Origin: Sander lucioperca
Lineage: Eukaryota; Chordata; Actinopteri; Perciformes; Percidae
Reading direction: 5' to 3'
Assembly: GCF_008315115.2 (NCBI RefSeq)
Contig: NC_050191.1
Coordinates: 561,501 to 625,500, forward strand
Length of the DNA: 64,000 nucleotides
Shown here: piece after piece, positions 1 to 10,708 of the stretch
Layout of the letters: each line of letters starts with the position of its first letter
Position numbering within the stretch: position 1 is the first letter of the stretch
Position numbers and translations under genes: made by a program
The notes under the pieces: model-generated
The model's database searches: none
Seen by the model: only the letters and a program-made list of their open reading frames with translations
What the model was told of the DNA's origin: nothing

Positions 1-475
1 TCACCAATGAATAAGGAACTCTCTGCTGAGTTCAATGATACCTCACACAAGGGTATACCTTAAACGGTGTAAATGCTATGAAAGGGGGCGTGGCTTGAAC
101 ATAGGGGGAGGGCCAAACCATCACCAATGAAGAAGGAACTCGCTGCTGAGTTCATTGATACCTCACACAATGGTCAACGTTAAATCGTTCAAATTGTATG
201 AAAGGGGGCGTGGCTTAAGCATAGTGGGCAGGCCAAACCATCACCAATGAGGAAGCAACTCTCTGCTGAGTTCAATGACACCTCACACAAGACTCTACGC
301 CATACAGTTTACTAGCTGTGAAAGGGGGCGTGGCTTACGCACAGGGGGCGGGCCAAACCATCACCAATGAAGAAGCAACTCTCTGCTGAGTTCAATGACA
401 CCTCACACAAGACTCTACCTTAAACGGTTCAAATGTTATGAAAGGGGGTGTGGCCTGAGTAAGTGGGCGTGGTTA
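1..475 (+). repeat. 120-bp tandem repeat array, first block (F2 internal minisatellite, left-truncated)
   Basis: Four monomers start with TCACCAATGA at 1, 121, 241 and 361, an exact 120-bp period. Each carries a GGGGGCGTGGC box, mostly a second GGGGGCGGGCC-like box about 20 bases on, and an ACCAATGA (CCAAT-type) string at the next monomer start. The last monomer runs into TGAGTAAGTGGGCGTGGTTA, the same transition seen after the second array near 2900, so the block is the 5' internal part of an F2 element whose head lies outside the window. Confidence 0.93.
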
Positions 476-1485
476 TAGGGGCCGACTCATTATCACATTT
501 AGACCACACATTCCAAGTTTCATGTAAATCGGATGATGTTTGTCATATAAGGCGCATTTCCTGTTGCCTACGCTATGACCAAAAGTCAAATTTGGCCTGT
601 AGGTGTCCTCAGGCCTGGACCCTTGTCAATCGTGAGAAATTTCGGGCAGATACGACAACGTACACTCAAGTTACAACAACTTCTTTGTTCATCGCTAAAC
701 ACTCAAAATGGCCGCCACGCCACGCCCACACCGTCAGACGAAAAGTTTTTCTTTTAATAACTTTTCATCTTTAAGGTGTTGGGATGATACAGACCAAGTT
801 TGAAGTACATCGGATGAAATCTCTAGGAGGAGTTCGTTGAGTTCGCACCTTGACTTTTAGGCCTACTTCCTGTTGCCACTAGGGGGCGCTATGACTTTAA
901 GTAAATATCGGCCTTTATTTGTCCTCAGGGTTGGACTCTTATGAATCCTGGAAAGCTTCGAGCGAATTGGACAATGTACACTCAAGTTACAGCCACTTCC
1001 TGTTTTGGTGGCGAAACACACAAAATTTGTGAAAATTTTTTCTTTTAACAACTTTTCATCTTTAACTTCTTAAGATGGTACATAAGAAATTTGAAGTTGA
1101 TCGGATGAAATCTCTAGGAGGAGTTCGTTAAAGTATGACGTGGAAATGGCCAAAATCGCACTAATTTCGAACTTTCAATTAAAAATGGCGGACTTCCTGT
1201 TGGGTTTAGGATATGGCTCCAATGACGTTTTGTGTGCGTCTTCACTTGATACACATGTGTACCAAGTTTCGTGAGTCTACGTTAAACGCACTGCAGGGGC
1301 TAAATTTTTTTTCTACATTGTAGGGGGTGCTAGCGAGCCATTTTTGCGCGCCTATTCCCGAAACCCTTAAAATATGTACATTTTCACCAGACTTGATGCG
1401 AACGCCAAATTTGGTGATTTTTGAATATGTTAAGCCCCTCAAAAAGCCAATTCATTTGCCGGGAAAAAGAATAATAATAATAATT
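476..1485 (+). repeat. F2 element body, copy 1, with (AAT)n tail
   Basis: About 1 kb of AT-leaning non-coding repeat that matches 2913-3938 along its length with small indels. It contains phrases repeated at intervals inside itself (GATCGGATGAAATCTCTAGG-type at about 813 and 1099; ATGGCGGACTTCCTGTTGGG near 1185), so it is itself built from older duplicated modules. It ends in GCCGGGAAAAAGAATAAT and a short AAT run at about 1470-1484, which I read as the 3' tail of a retroposon-like element. Short ORFs on both strands here are not coding. Confidence 0.88.
876..891 (+). promoter_or_regulatory. CTCF-like motif in F2 body copy 1
   Basis: CCACTAGGGGGCGCTA fits the vertebrate CTCF core (CCACYAGRKGGCGC followed by TA) without mismatch, on the + strand. 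The match is seen in sequence; binding is inference. Confidence 0.55.
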
Positions 1486-1598
1486 AAAGCTGCAAGCAGC
1501 GATGGACGGGCCCTCGCTCCTCTGCGCGCGTCGGGGTCACCGGCGGTCGCCGCTCCTTGCGACCGTGCATTTGCGCGGCACTCAGACACCGCAAATCG
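1486..1598 (+). repeat. F2 element head, GC-rich, with GCTGC-AA-GCAGC hairpin
   Basis: The head follows the AAT tail of the previous F2 copy. A hairpin of GCTGC (1489-1493), loop AA, GCAGC (1496-1500) opens it, then GATGGACGGGCCCTCGCTCC and a CpG-rich stretch to about 1590. The layout (AAT run, then hairpin, then GACGGGCCC-like, then GC-rich) parallels the F1 heads, which carry AACTGC-AA-GCAGTT. The element continues into the 120-bp array at 1599. Confidence 0.85.
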
Positions 1599-2912
1599 TC
1601 ACCAATGAAAAGGGAACTCCCTGCTGCGTTCAATAATACCTCACACAAGACTCTACCTTAAATCGTTCAAACGTTATGAAAGGGGGCGTGGCTTAAGCAT
1701 AGGGGGTGGGCCAAACCAGCACCAATGAAGAAGCAACTCTCTGCTGAATTCAATGACACCTCACACAAGACTCTTCCTTAAATGGGTCACCAGTTATAAA
1801 AAGGGGCGTGGCTATATTATAGGGGCCAGGTCAACCCATCACCAATTAAAAAGGAAGTCTCTGCTGAGTTCAATGATACCTCACACAAGGGTCTACCTTA
1901 ATCGGTTCAAATGTTATGAAAGGGGGCGTGGCTTAAGCATAGGGGGCGGGACAAAACATCACCAATGAAGAAGGAACTCTCTGCTGAGTTCATTGATACC
2001 TCACACAATGGTCAACCTTAAATCGTTCAAATGTTATGAAAGGGGGCGTGGCTTAGCATAGGGGGCGGGCCTAACCATCACCAATGAAGAAGCAACTCTC
2101 TGCTGAGTTCACTGATACCTCACACAATGGTCAACCTTAAATCGTTCAAATGTTATGAAAAGGGGCGTGGCTTAAGCATAGGGGGCGGGCCAAACCATCA
2201 CCAATGAAGAAGGAACTCTCTGCTGATTTCATTGATACCTCACACAATGGTCAACCTTAAATCGTTCAAATGTTATGAAAGGGGGTGTGGCTTAAGCATA
2301 GGGGGCGGGACAAAACATCACCAATGAAGAAGGAACTCTCTGCTGAGTTCATTGATACCTCACACAATGGTCAACCTTAAATCGTTCAAATGTTATGAAA
2401 GGGGGCGTGGCTTAGCATAGGGGGCGGGCCTAACCATCACCAATGAAGAAGCAACTCTCTGCTGAGTTCACTGATACCTCACACAATGGTCAACCTTAAA
2501 TCGTTCAAATGTTATGAAAAGGGGCGTGGCTTAAGCATAGGGGGCGGGCCAAACCATCACCAATGAAGAAGGAACTCTGCTGATTTCATTGATACCTCAC
2601 ACAATGGTCAACCTTAAATCGTTCAAATGTTATGAAAGGGGGTGTGGCTTAAGCATAGGTGGCGGGCCAAACATCACCAATGAAGAAGCAACTCTCTGCT
2701 GAGTTCAATGACACCTCACACAAGACCCTACCTTAAACGGTTCAAATGTTATGAAAGGGGGCGTGGCTTAAGCATAGGGGACGGGCCAAACATCACCAAT
2801 GAAGAAGCAACTCTCTGCTGAGTTCAATGACACCTCACACAAGACCCTACCTTAAACGGTTCAAATGTTATGAAAGGGGGCTTGGCCTGAGTAAGTGGGC
2901 GTGGTTATATTA
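1599..2912 (+). repeat. 120-bp tandem repeat array, second block (11 monomers, internal to F2)
   Basis: Monomer starts at about 1599, 1719, 1839, 1959, 2078, 2198, 2318, 2437, 2557, 2674 and 2793, with periods of 117-120 bp. A block of three monomers (about 1949-2307) is repeated almost exactly at 2308-2664, including the private variants GGGACAAAACATC and CTTAGCATAGG, so a higher-order duplication sits inside the array. Monomers carry paired GC boxes and a CCAAT-type string. The array lies inside one F2 element, between head and body. Confidence 0.95.
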
Positions 2913-3936
2913 TAGGGGCCGGCTCATTATCACATGTAGACCACACATTCTAAGTTTCATGTAAATCGGATGATGTTTGTCATATAAGGCGCATTTCCTG
3001 TTGCCAGCTATGACCAAAAGTCAAATATGGCCTGTAGGTGTCCTCAGGCCTGGACCCTTGTCAATCGTGAGAATTTTCGGGCAGATACGACAACGTACAC
3101 TCAAGTTACAACAATTTGTTCATCGCTCAACACTCAAAATGGCCGCCACGCCACGCCCACATCGTCAGACGAAAAGTTTTTCTTTTAATAACTTTTCATC
3201 TTTAAGGTGTTGGGATGATAGAGACCAAGTTTGAAGTACATCGGATGAAATCTCTAGGAGGAGTTCGTTAAAGCACCTTGACTTTTAGGCCTACTTCCTG
3301 TTGCCACTAGGGGGCGCTATGACTTTAAGTAAATATCGGCCTTTATTTGTCCTCAGGGTTGGACTCTTATGAATCCTGAAAAGTTTCGAGCCAATCGGAC
3401 AATGTACACTCGAGTTACACCCACTTCCTATTTCAGCGGCGAAACGCACAAAATGGCCGCCCCGCCACGGCCATGCCCTATGACGAAAAGTTTTTCTTTT
3501 AACAACTTTTCATCTTTAATGTCTTAAGATGGCACAGACCGAATTTGAAGTTGATCGGATGAAATCTCTAGGAGGAGTTCGTTAAAGTACGACATGTGGA
3601 AATGGCCAAAATCGCACTAATTTCGAACTTTGAAATCAAAATGGCGGACTTCCTGTTGGGCTTAGGGTATGGCTTCAATGACGTTTTTTGTACATCTTGA
3701 CATGATACATATGTGTACCAAGTTTCGTGAGTCTACGTTAAACGCACTGCAGGGGCTCAATTTTTTTAACTTTGTAAGGGGCGCTAGCGAGCCATTTTTG
3801 CGCGCCTATTCCCGAAACCCTTAAAATACGTACATTTTCACCAGACTTGATGCGACCGCCAAATTTGGTGAGTTTTTGAATATGTTAAGCCCCTCAAAAA
3901 GCCAATTCATTTGCCGGGAAAAAGAATAATAATAAT
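2913..3936 (+). repeat. F2 element body, copy 2, with (AAT)n tail
   Basis: Second copy of the roughly 1-kb F2 body; it completes a full F2 element from 1486 to 3936 (head, 120-bp array, body, tail). It ends with GCCGGGAAAAAGAATAAT and an AAT run that abuts the first F1 head at 3937. The paralogous segment at 476-1485 shows small indels, so the two copies are not a very recent duplicate. Confidence 0.9.
3304..3319 (+). promoter_or_regulatory. CTCF-like motif in F2 body copy 2
   Basis: CCACTAGGGGGCGCTA again, at the equivalent place in the second F2 body. Same strand and same exact consensus match as the copy at 876. Confidence 0.55.
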
Positions 3937-6171
3937 AACTAGAACTGCAAGCAGTTATGACGGGGCCCAAGCCACCCACGCCAGTCGCCCCCGACGCCCC
4001 GGGGGAGCGCGCCAAAGCGGAACCCGAAGCCGGGCGGCGGGGAGGCAAACGTCGCGAAACGTCGAGAGGCGCGAGCCACGATGCCTGCGGTACGTCGCCG
4101 TCGCAAACGTAGCGGTCGACGGTTCACCTCCAAGCGTGTACGGACCGCCTTTAAGAATGCTCTACAACAAACAAACTTCTTAACCCCCCCTGACCGCGGG
4201 AGACAGCGGAGAGAAATGAGAGAGTGACCGAGAGGGTGGAGGGGGGAGGCAGGCGTGGTGGTTGAAGGAGCGGGGGAGGCGGTCAAGTTGTTGCAAACGG
4301 CGTCATAGGCGCCGATTTATGTTTTCCTCCGTGGGTGCTTCGTGGGAAATTAAGCATCGATGCCACCGACATAACCGATCACGCTATCACAGACGCTCCA
4401 CTTAGCACCAACTGCAATGTTTAATTGCACGGTATCGCCGCCTACGAATGGTGTTGATTTTGGATTGAAAACGTGAGAGAAAAGAGTTGAATTTGTCCGC
4501 TGTGAAGGTTGTAGAAACTTTGTCAGGTGGGTTAAGAAGTTTGTTTTATTGTAAAAAACCAAAGGAGCAAGCAAAAGTGAAGACCAAAACCTAACGGTAA
4601 GAGGGAAACATAAGTAAATATTGACAAGTGTGAGCTGCAAGGTCTGTGGTACATTTCCATTGCAAATATCCCATTAAAATTGAGTAAAAGGGCCAAAACA
4701 TGTATACGTTGATTATAGCGCCCCCCAATGGCCGATCTTCGCCAAATTTGGTACTGAGCCTCAGAGCCGCATGCCGAATGAGCACCACAAGTTTCGTGTC
4801 GATTGCATTTACCGTGGCAGAGATATTGCAATTGCAAATTCCCCATTCAAATGCATTGAGTCATTGGCCAAAACAAATAAACGTTGCTTATAGCGCCCCC
4901 TAAAGGCCGATCATCGCCAAATTTGGTAGAGAGCATCATAGTGGCATTTTGAACAAGAATCCCAAGTTCTTTGCTGATAACATTTAATTTGGCCGAGATA
5001 TGATATGATACGTGTGTGGTAGCTAGCTATGAAAATTTGTTTGGTCGTCAAATGTGCATACTTTAACGTAGCAAAATTCCTTGAGTAAATTTTTGGTCAG
5101 GTCCATCTGGAGATGCTACTTACCAGGTTTCGAGCTGATCCGTCGCACGGCCTAGGACGAGTTCGAAAAAGTTGGTTTTGCGCATTGCGCAATATTGCGA
5201 AAAAGATTGTAAGCAAAAATGGGCGTGGCCTATATCACGTGATTCAGCTTGATTCAAGGAACACGGGGATGTATGGTTTTCTAATGTGCGATGTGTGATG
5301 TGGGAGATAAAGGCCAAAAACCATTATAGCGCCACCTAGTGGTCCACATGTGTAAGTTTTGGTAGGTGTGGTCCATGACCCATTGTCTATCTACCCTGTA
5401 AATTTAAAGTTGTTCACATTAGTGTAAGTGGTGAATCTAGACTTGGGTCCCATAGGCCACGCCCACTTTGACCCCTCAGTACCCCACTCTAGACCTGGCC
5501 TCAGGAGTGTCCCTAGATGGTGCCCATCAAATTTTGTAAAAATCGGATGAGCCGTTCATGAGATATAAACTTTTTGTGCTTGTAGCGCCCCCTAGTGACC
5601 AATCTTCGTAAAACGCGTGGGACACCTCCAGAGGGTCATGGCAAACAAGAATCTAAAGTTTGGCGTTGATAGCCTTTATTTTGGCTGAGATATGGCAAAG
5701 TTGGTGTTTTCATAGTTAGCTACACAAATTTGTTCGTGCGTAATATGCGCAATTTTTATCCTATAAAAATTCTTTTTATTACAATTTTGTCAGGTCGGTC
5801 TGGAGATGCTACGGTCCAAGTTTCGTGCAGATCGGTCGCGCGAACTAGGAGGAGTTCGAAAAAGTAGGTTTTTGATAAATCGCGATTTTTCACTCATAAA
5901 AGTCTAGGCGGAAATGGGCGTGGCCTATATCACGTGATTCAGTTGGGTCCAGGGAACACGGGGATATATGGTTTTTAAATGTGAGGTGTACGGTGTGGGA
6001 GTTATAAGGCCAAACGCGTTTTTTCTGCTATAGCGCCACCTAGTGGTGGACGTGGGTCAATTTTTGCGCCTGAGGTCCTTGCGGTGATTCAGACCATTCC
6101 TGAAAATGGCAAGCCCCCACCATGTACGGTTTAGGCTGTAGTCGGAGTTTTACGCGGAGAAGAATAATAAT
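3937..6171 (+). repeat. F1 unit L1 (complete)
   Basis: Starts AACTAGAACTGCAAGCAG directly after the F2 AAT tail and ends GGCGGAGAAG-like sequence plus AAT at 6171. It is the most diverged unit of the left half: many private substitutions in the middle (for example GCCCCCCAATGG at about 4720 and the run near 4770-4830). It is also the outermost unit, next to F2 DNA, as expected if homogenisation is weakest at array edges. Confidence 0.93.
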
Positions 6172-8430
6172 AACTAGAACTGCAAGCAGTTATGACGGGG
6201 CCCAAGCCACCCACGCCAGTCGCCCCCGACGCCCGGGGGAGCGCGCGAAAGCGGAACCCGAAGCCGGGCAGAGGGGAGGCGAACGTCGCTAAACGTCGAG
6301 AGGCGCGAGCCGCGACGTCTGCGGTGCGTCGCCGTCGCAAAAGTAGCGGTCGACTGTTCACCTCCACGCGTGTACGGACCGCCTTTAAGAATTCTCTACA
6401 ACAAACAAACTTCTTAACCCCCCTGACCGCGGGACACAGCTGAGAGAAATGAGAGAGTGACCGAGAGGGTGGAGGGGGGAGGCAGGTGTGGTGGTTGAAG
6501 GAGCGGGGGAGGTGGTCAAGTTGTTGTAAACGACGTCACAGGCGCCGATTTATGTTTTCCTCCGTGGGTGCTTCGTGGGAAATTAAGCATCGATGCCACC
6601 GACGTAACCGATCACGCTACGACGGACGCTCCACTTAGCACCAACTGCAATGTTTAATTGCACGGTATCGCCGCCTACGAATGGTGTAGATTTTGGATTG
6701 AAAAAGTGAGAGAAAAGAGTTGCATTTGTCCACTGTGAAGGTTGTAGAAACTTTGTCAGGTGGGTTAAGATGTTTGTTTTATTGTAAAAAACCAAAGGAG
6801 CACGCAAAAGTAAAAACCAAAACCTAACGGTAAGAGGCAAACGTCAGTAAATATTGAGAAGTGTGAGCTGCAAGGTCTGTGGTACATTTCCATTGCAAAT
6901 ATCCCATTACAATTGAGTAAAAGGGCCAAAACATGTATACGTTGATTATAGCGCCCCCTAATGGCCGATCTTCGCCAAATTTGGTAATGAGCCTCGGAGC
7001 CGCATGCCGAACGAGCACCACAAGTTTCGTGTTGATTGCATGTACTGTGGCAGAGATATTGCAATTGCAAATTCCCCATTCAAATGCATTGAGTTATTGG
7101 CCAACACAAATAAAGGTTGCTTATAGCGCCCCCTGAAGGCCGATCTTCGCCAAATTTGGTACAGAGCATCAGAGTGGCATCTTGAACAATGCCCTGAAGG
7201 TTCTTGCTGATAACATTTAATTTGGCCGAGATATGATATGATACGTGTGCGGTAGCTAGCTATGCAAATTTGTTTGGTCGTCAAATGCGCATACTTTAAC
7301 GTAGCAAAATTCCTTGAGTACCTTTATGGTCAGGTCCATCTGGAGATGCTACCTATTAGGTTTCGAGCTGATCCGTCGCACGGCCTAGGACGAGTTCGTA
7401 AAAGTTGGTTTTGCATATTGCGCGATTTTGCGAAAAAGATTTTCAGCAAAAATGGGCGTGGCCTATATCATGTGATTCAGCTTGATTCAAGGAACACGTG
7501 GATGTATGGTTTTCTAATGTGCGATGTGTAATGTGGGAGATAAAGGCAAAAAACCATTATAGCGCCACCTAGTGGTCCACATGTGTAATGTTTGGTAGGT
7601 GTGGTCCATGACCCATTGTCTATCTACCCTGTAAATTTAAAGTTGTTCACATTAGTGTAAGTGGTGAATCTAGACTTGGGTCCCATAGGCCACGCCCACT
7701 TTGACCCCTCAGTACCCCACTCTAGACATTGCCTCAGAAGTGTCCCTAGATGGTGCCCATCAAATTTTGTAAAAATCAGATGAGCCGTTCATGAGATATA
7801 AACTTTTTGTACTTGTAGCGCCCCCTAGTGACCAATCTTTGTAAAACGTGTGGGGCACCTCCAGAGGGTCATGGCAAACAAGAATCTAAAGTTTGGCGTT
7901 GATAGCCTTTATTTTGGCCGAGATATGGCAAAGTTGGTGTTTTCATAGTTAGCTACACAAATTTGTTCGTGCGTAATATGCGCAATTTTTGTCCTATCAA
8001 AATTCTTTTCATTAACCTTTTGTTAGGTCGGTCTGGAGATGCTACGGTCCAAGTTTCGTGCAGATCGGTCGCACGGTCTAGGAGGAGTTCGAAAAAGTAG
8101 GTTTTTGATAAATTGCGATTTTTCACGCATAAAAGTCTAGGCGGAAATGGGCGTGGCCTATATCACGTGATTCAGGTGGATCCAGGGAACGCGTGGATGT
8201 ATGAGTTTTGAATGTAGGGTGTACGGTGTGGGAGTTATAGGGAGTTATAGAGCCAAAATGCGGTTTTTCTGCTATAGCGCCACCTAGTGGTGGAAGTGGG
8301 TCAATTTTTGTGCCTGAGGTCCTTGCGGTGATTCAGACCATTCCTGAAAATGGCAACCCCCCACCATGTACGGTTTAGGCTGTAGTCGGAGTTTTAGGCG
8401 GAGAAGAATAATAATAATAATAATAATAAT
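6172..8430 (+). repeat. F1 unit L2 (complete) with expanded AAT tail
   Basis: Complete head-to-tail unit of the subtype with TTTGTTTTATTGTAAAA (four T) in the right inverted-repeat arm. Its tail has expanded to a run of AAT at about 8407-8430, immediately followed by an F3 cassette. It carries two exact CTCF-like cores, TAGCGCCACCTAGTGG at 7560 and 8275. Confidence 0.94.
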
Positions 8431-8534
8431 GAAGAGGAAAAATCAGTAGAAAAACAATAGGGTTCTACAGCCCTGCTGTATGAACGGCATAGCTTTGCTA
8501 TTGCCCGTTCTTACAGACTCGGGCTTGGACCCCT
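8431..8534 (+). repeat. F3 104-bp cassette, single copy
   Basis: Begins GAAGAGGAAAAATCAGTAG and ends GGGCTTGGACCCCT. It lies between the AAT tail of L2 and the head of L3; the spacer to L3 is AAAAAT rather than the usual AAT. See the array at 15000 for structure. Confidence 0.95.
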
Positions 8535-8540
8535 AAAAAT

Positions 8541-10708
8541 AACTAGAACTGCAAGCAGTTATGACGGGGCCCAAGCCACCCACGCCAGTTGCCCCCGAGC
8601 GCGCGTAAGCGGAACCCGAAGCCGGGCGGCGGGGAGGCAAACGTCGCGAAATATCGAGAGGCGCGACGCCTGCGGTACGTCGCCGTCGAAACGTAGCGGT
8701 CAACAGTTCACCTCCACGCTTATACGGACTACCTTTAAGTATTCTCTACAACAAACAAACTTCTTAACCCCCCTGACCGCAGGGTACAGCAGAGAGAAAT
8801 GAGAGTGACCGAGAGGGTGGAGGGGGGAGGCAGGTGTGGTGGTTGAAGGAGCAGGGGAGGTGGTCAAGTTGTTGCAAAACGACGTCACAGGCGCCGATTT
8901 ATGTTTTCCTCCGTGGGTGCTTCGTGGGAAATTAAGCATCGATGCCACCGACGTAACCAATCAAAGCTACGACAGACGCTCCACTTAGCACCAACTGCAA
9001 TGTTTAATTGCACGGTATCGCCGCCTACGAATGGTGTAGATTTTGGATTGAAAAAGTGAGAGAAAAGAGTTGCATTTGTCCACTGTGAAGGTAGTAGAAA
9101 CTTTGTCAGGTGGGTTAAGAGTTTGTTTATTGTAAAAAACCAAAGGAGCACGCAAAAGTAAAAACCAAAACCTAACGGTAAGAGGCAAACGTCAGTAAAT
9201 ATTGAGAAGTGTGAGCTGCAAGGTTTGTGGTACATTTCCATTGCAAATATCCCATTACAATTGAGTAAAAGGGCCAAAACATCGTATACGTTGATTATAG
9301 CGCCCCCTAATGGCCGATCATCGCCAAATTTGGTACAGAGCCTCGGAGCCACATGCCGAACGAGCACCATAGGTTTCGTGGTGATTGCATGTACTGTGGC
9401 AGAGATATTGCATATGCACATTTCCCATTCAAATGCATTGAGTTATTGGCCATAACAAATAAACGTTGCTTATAGCGCCCCCTGAAGGCCGATCTTCGCC
9501 AAATTTGGTACAGAGCGTCGTCGTGGCATGTTGAACAAGGATCCCAAGGTCCTTGCTGATAACTTTTAATTTGGCCGAGATATGATATGATACGTGTGTG
9601 TTAGCTAGCTATGAAAATTTGTTTGGTCGTCAAATGTGCATACTTTAACGTAGCAAAATTCCTTGAGTATCTTTTTGGTCAGGTCCATCTGGAGATGCTA
9701 CCTACCAGGTTTCGAGCTGATCCGTCGCACGGCCTAGGACGAGTTCGAAAAAGTTGGTTTTGCGCATTGTGCGATATTGCGAAAAAGATTGTAAGCAAAA
9801 ATGGGCGTGGCCAATATCACGTGATTCAGCTTGATTCAAGGAACACGGGGATGTATGGTTTTCTAATGTGCGATGTGTGATGTGGGAGATAAAGGCCAAA
9901 AACCATTATAGCACCACCTAGTGGTCCACATGTGTAAGTTTTGGTAAGTGTGGTCCATGACCCATTGTCTATCTACCCTGTAAATTTAAAGTTGTTCACA
10001 TTAGTGTAAGTGGTGAATCTAGACTTGGGTCCCATAGGCCACGCCCACTTTGACCCCTCAGTACCCCACTCTAGACCTGGCCTCAGGAGTGTCCCTAGAT
10101 GGTGCCCATCAAATTTGTAAAAATCGGATGAGCCGTTCATGAGATATAAACTTTTTGTACTTGTAGCGCCCCCTAGTGCCCAATCTTCATAAAACGCGTG
10201 GGGCACCTCCAGAGGGTCATGGCAAACAAGAATCTAAAGTTTGGCGTTGATAGCCTTTATTTTGGCTGAGATATGGCAAAGTTGGTGTTTTCATAGTTAG
10301 CTACACAAATATGTTCGTGCGTAATATGCGTAATTTTTATCCTATAAAAAATCTTTTTATTACCTTTTTGTCAGGTCGGTTGGCAGATGCTACCTGCCAA
10401 ATTTCGTGCTGATCGGTCGCACGATCTAGGAGGAGTTCAAAAAAGTAGGTTTTTGATAAATCGCGATTTTTCACGCATAAAAGTCTAGGCGGAAATGGGC
10501 GTGGCCTATATCACGTGATTCAGGTGGATCCAGGGAACGCGTGGATGTATGATTTTTGAATGTAGGGTGTACGGTGTGGGAGTTATAGGGAGTTAAAGAG
10601 CCAAAACGCGTTTTTTCTGCTATAGCGCCACCTAGTGGTGGAAGTGGGTGACTTATTGTGCCTGAGGTCCTTGCGGCGTTTGGGACCAGTCCTGAAAACG
10701 GCAACCCC
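8541..10708 (+). repeat. F1 unit L3 (3' end missing)
   Basis: Subtype with a shortened head: CCCCCGAGCGCGCGTAAGCG lacks the GACGCCCGGG stretch of most units. It shares this and several substitutions with R1, R2 and R9 of the right half. The unit breaks off at GGCAACCCCCC, before its normal CCATGTACGGTTTAGGC tail, and is fused there to the interior of L4. Confidence 0.92.

Noticed and set aside
463..774. 103-codon ORF in the F2 body
   Set aside because: The second F2 copy (2913-3236) carries indels that change the frame, and no domain or codon bias is visible.
3937..4200. tRNA- or 7SL/5S-derived SINE head with pol III A and B boxes
   Set aside because: No GGTTCGANNCC-type B box or A box at proper spacing was found in the F1, F2 or F3 heads; GAGTTCGAAAAAG in the body is too far from the head and a poor match.
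6172..8430. LTR retrotransposon or endogenous retrovirus
   Set aside because: No reverse transcriptase, integrase, protease or gag-like protein in any frame, no TG...CA long terminal repeats, and no primer-binding site. The unit period is explained by head-to-tail joining at AAT.
8431..8534. Self-cleaving ribozyme (hammerhead or twister) in the F3 core
   Set aside because: The reverse strand has CAAGCCCG and CTGATTTTTC strings that recall parts of such ribozymes, but the hammerhead CTGANGA core is absent and the twister framework cannot be completed. A covariance-model search would be needed.
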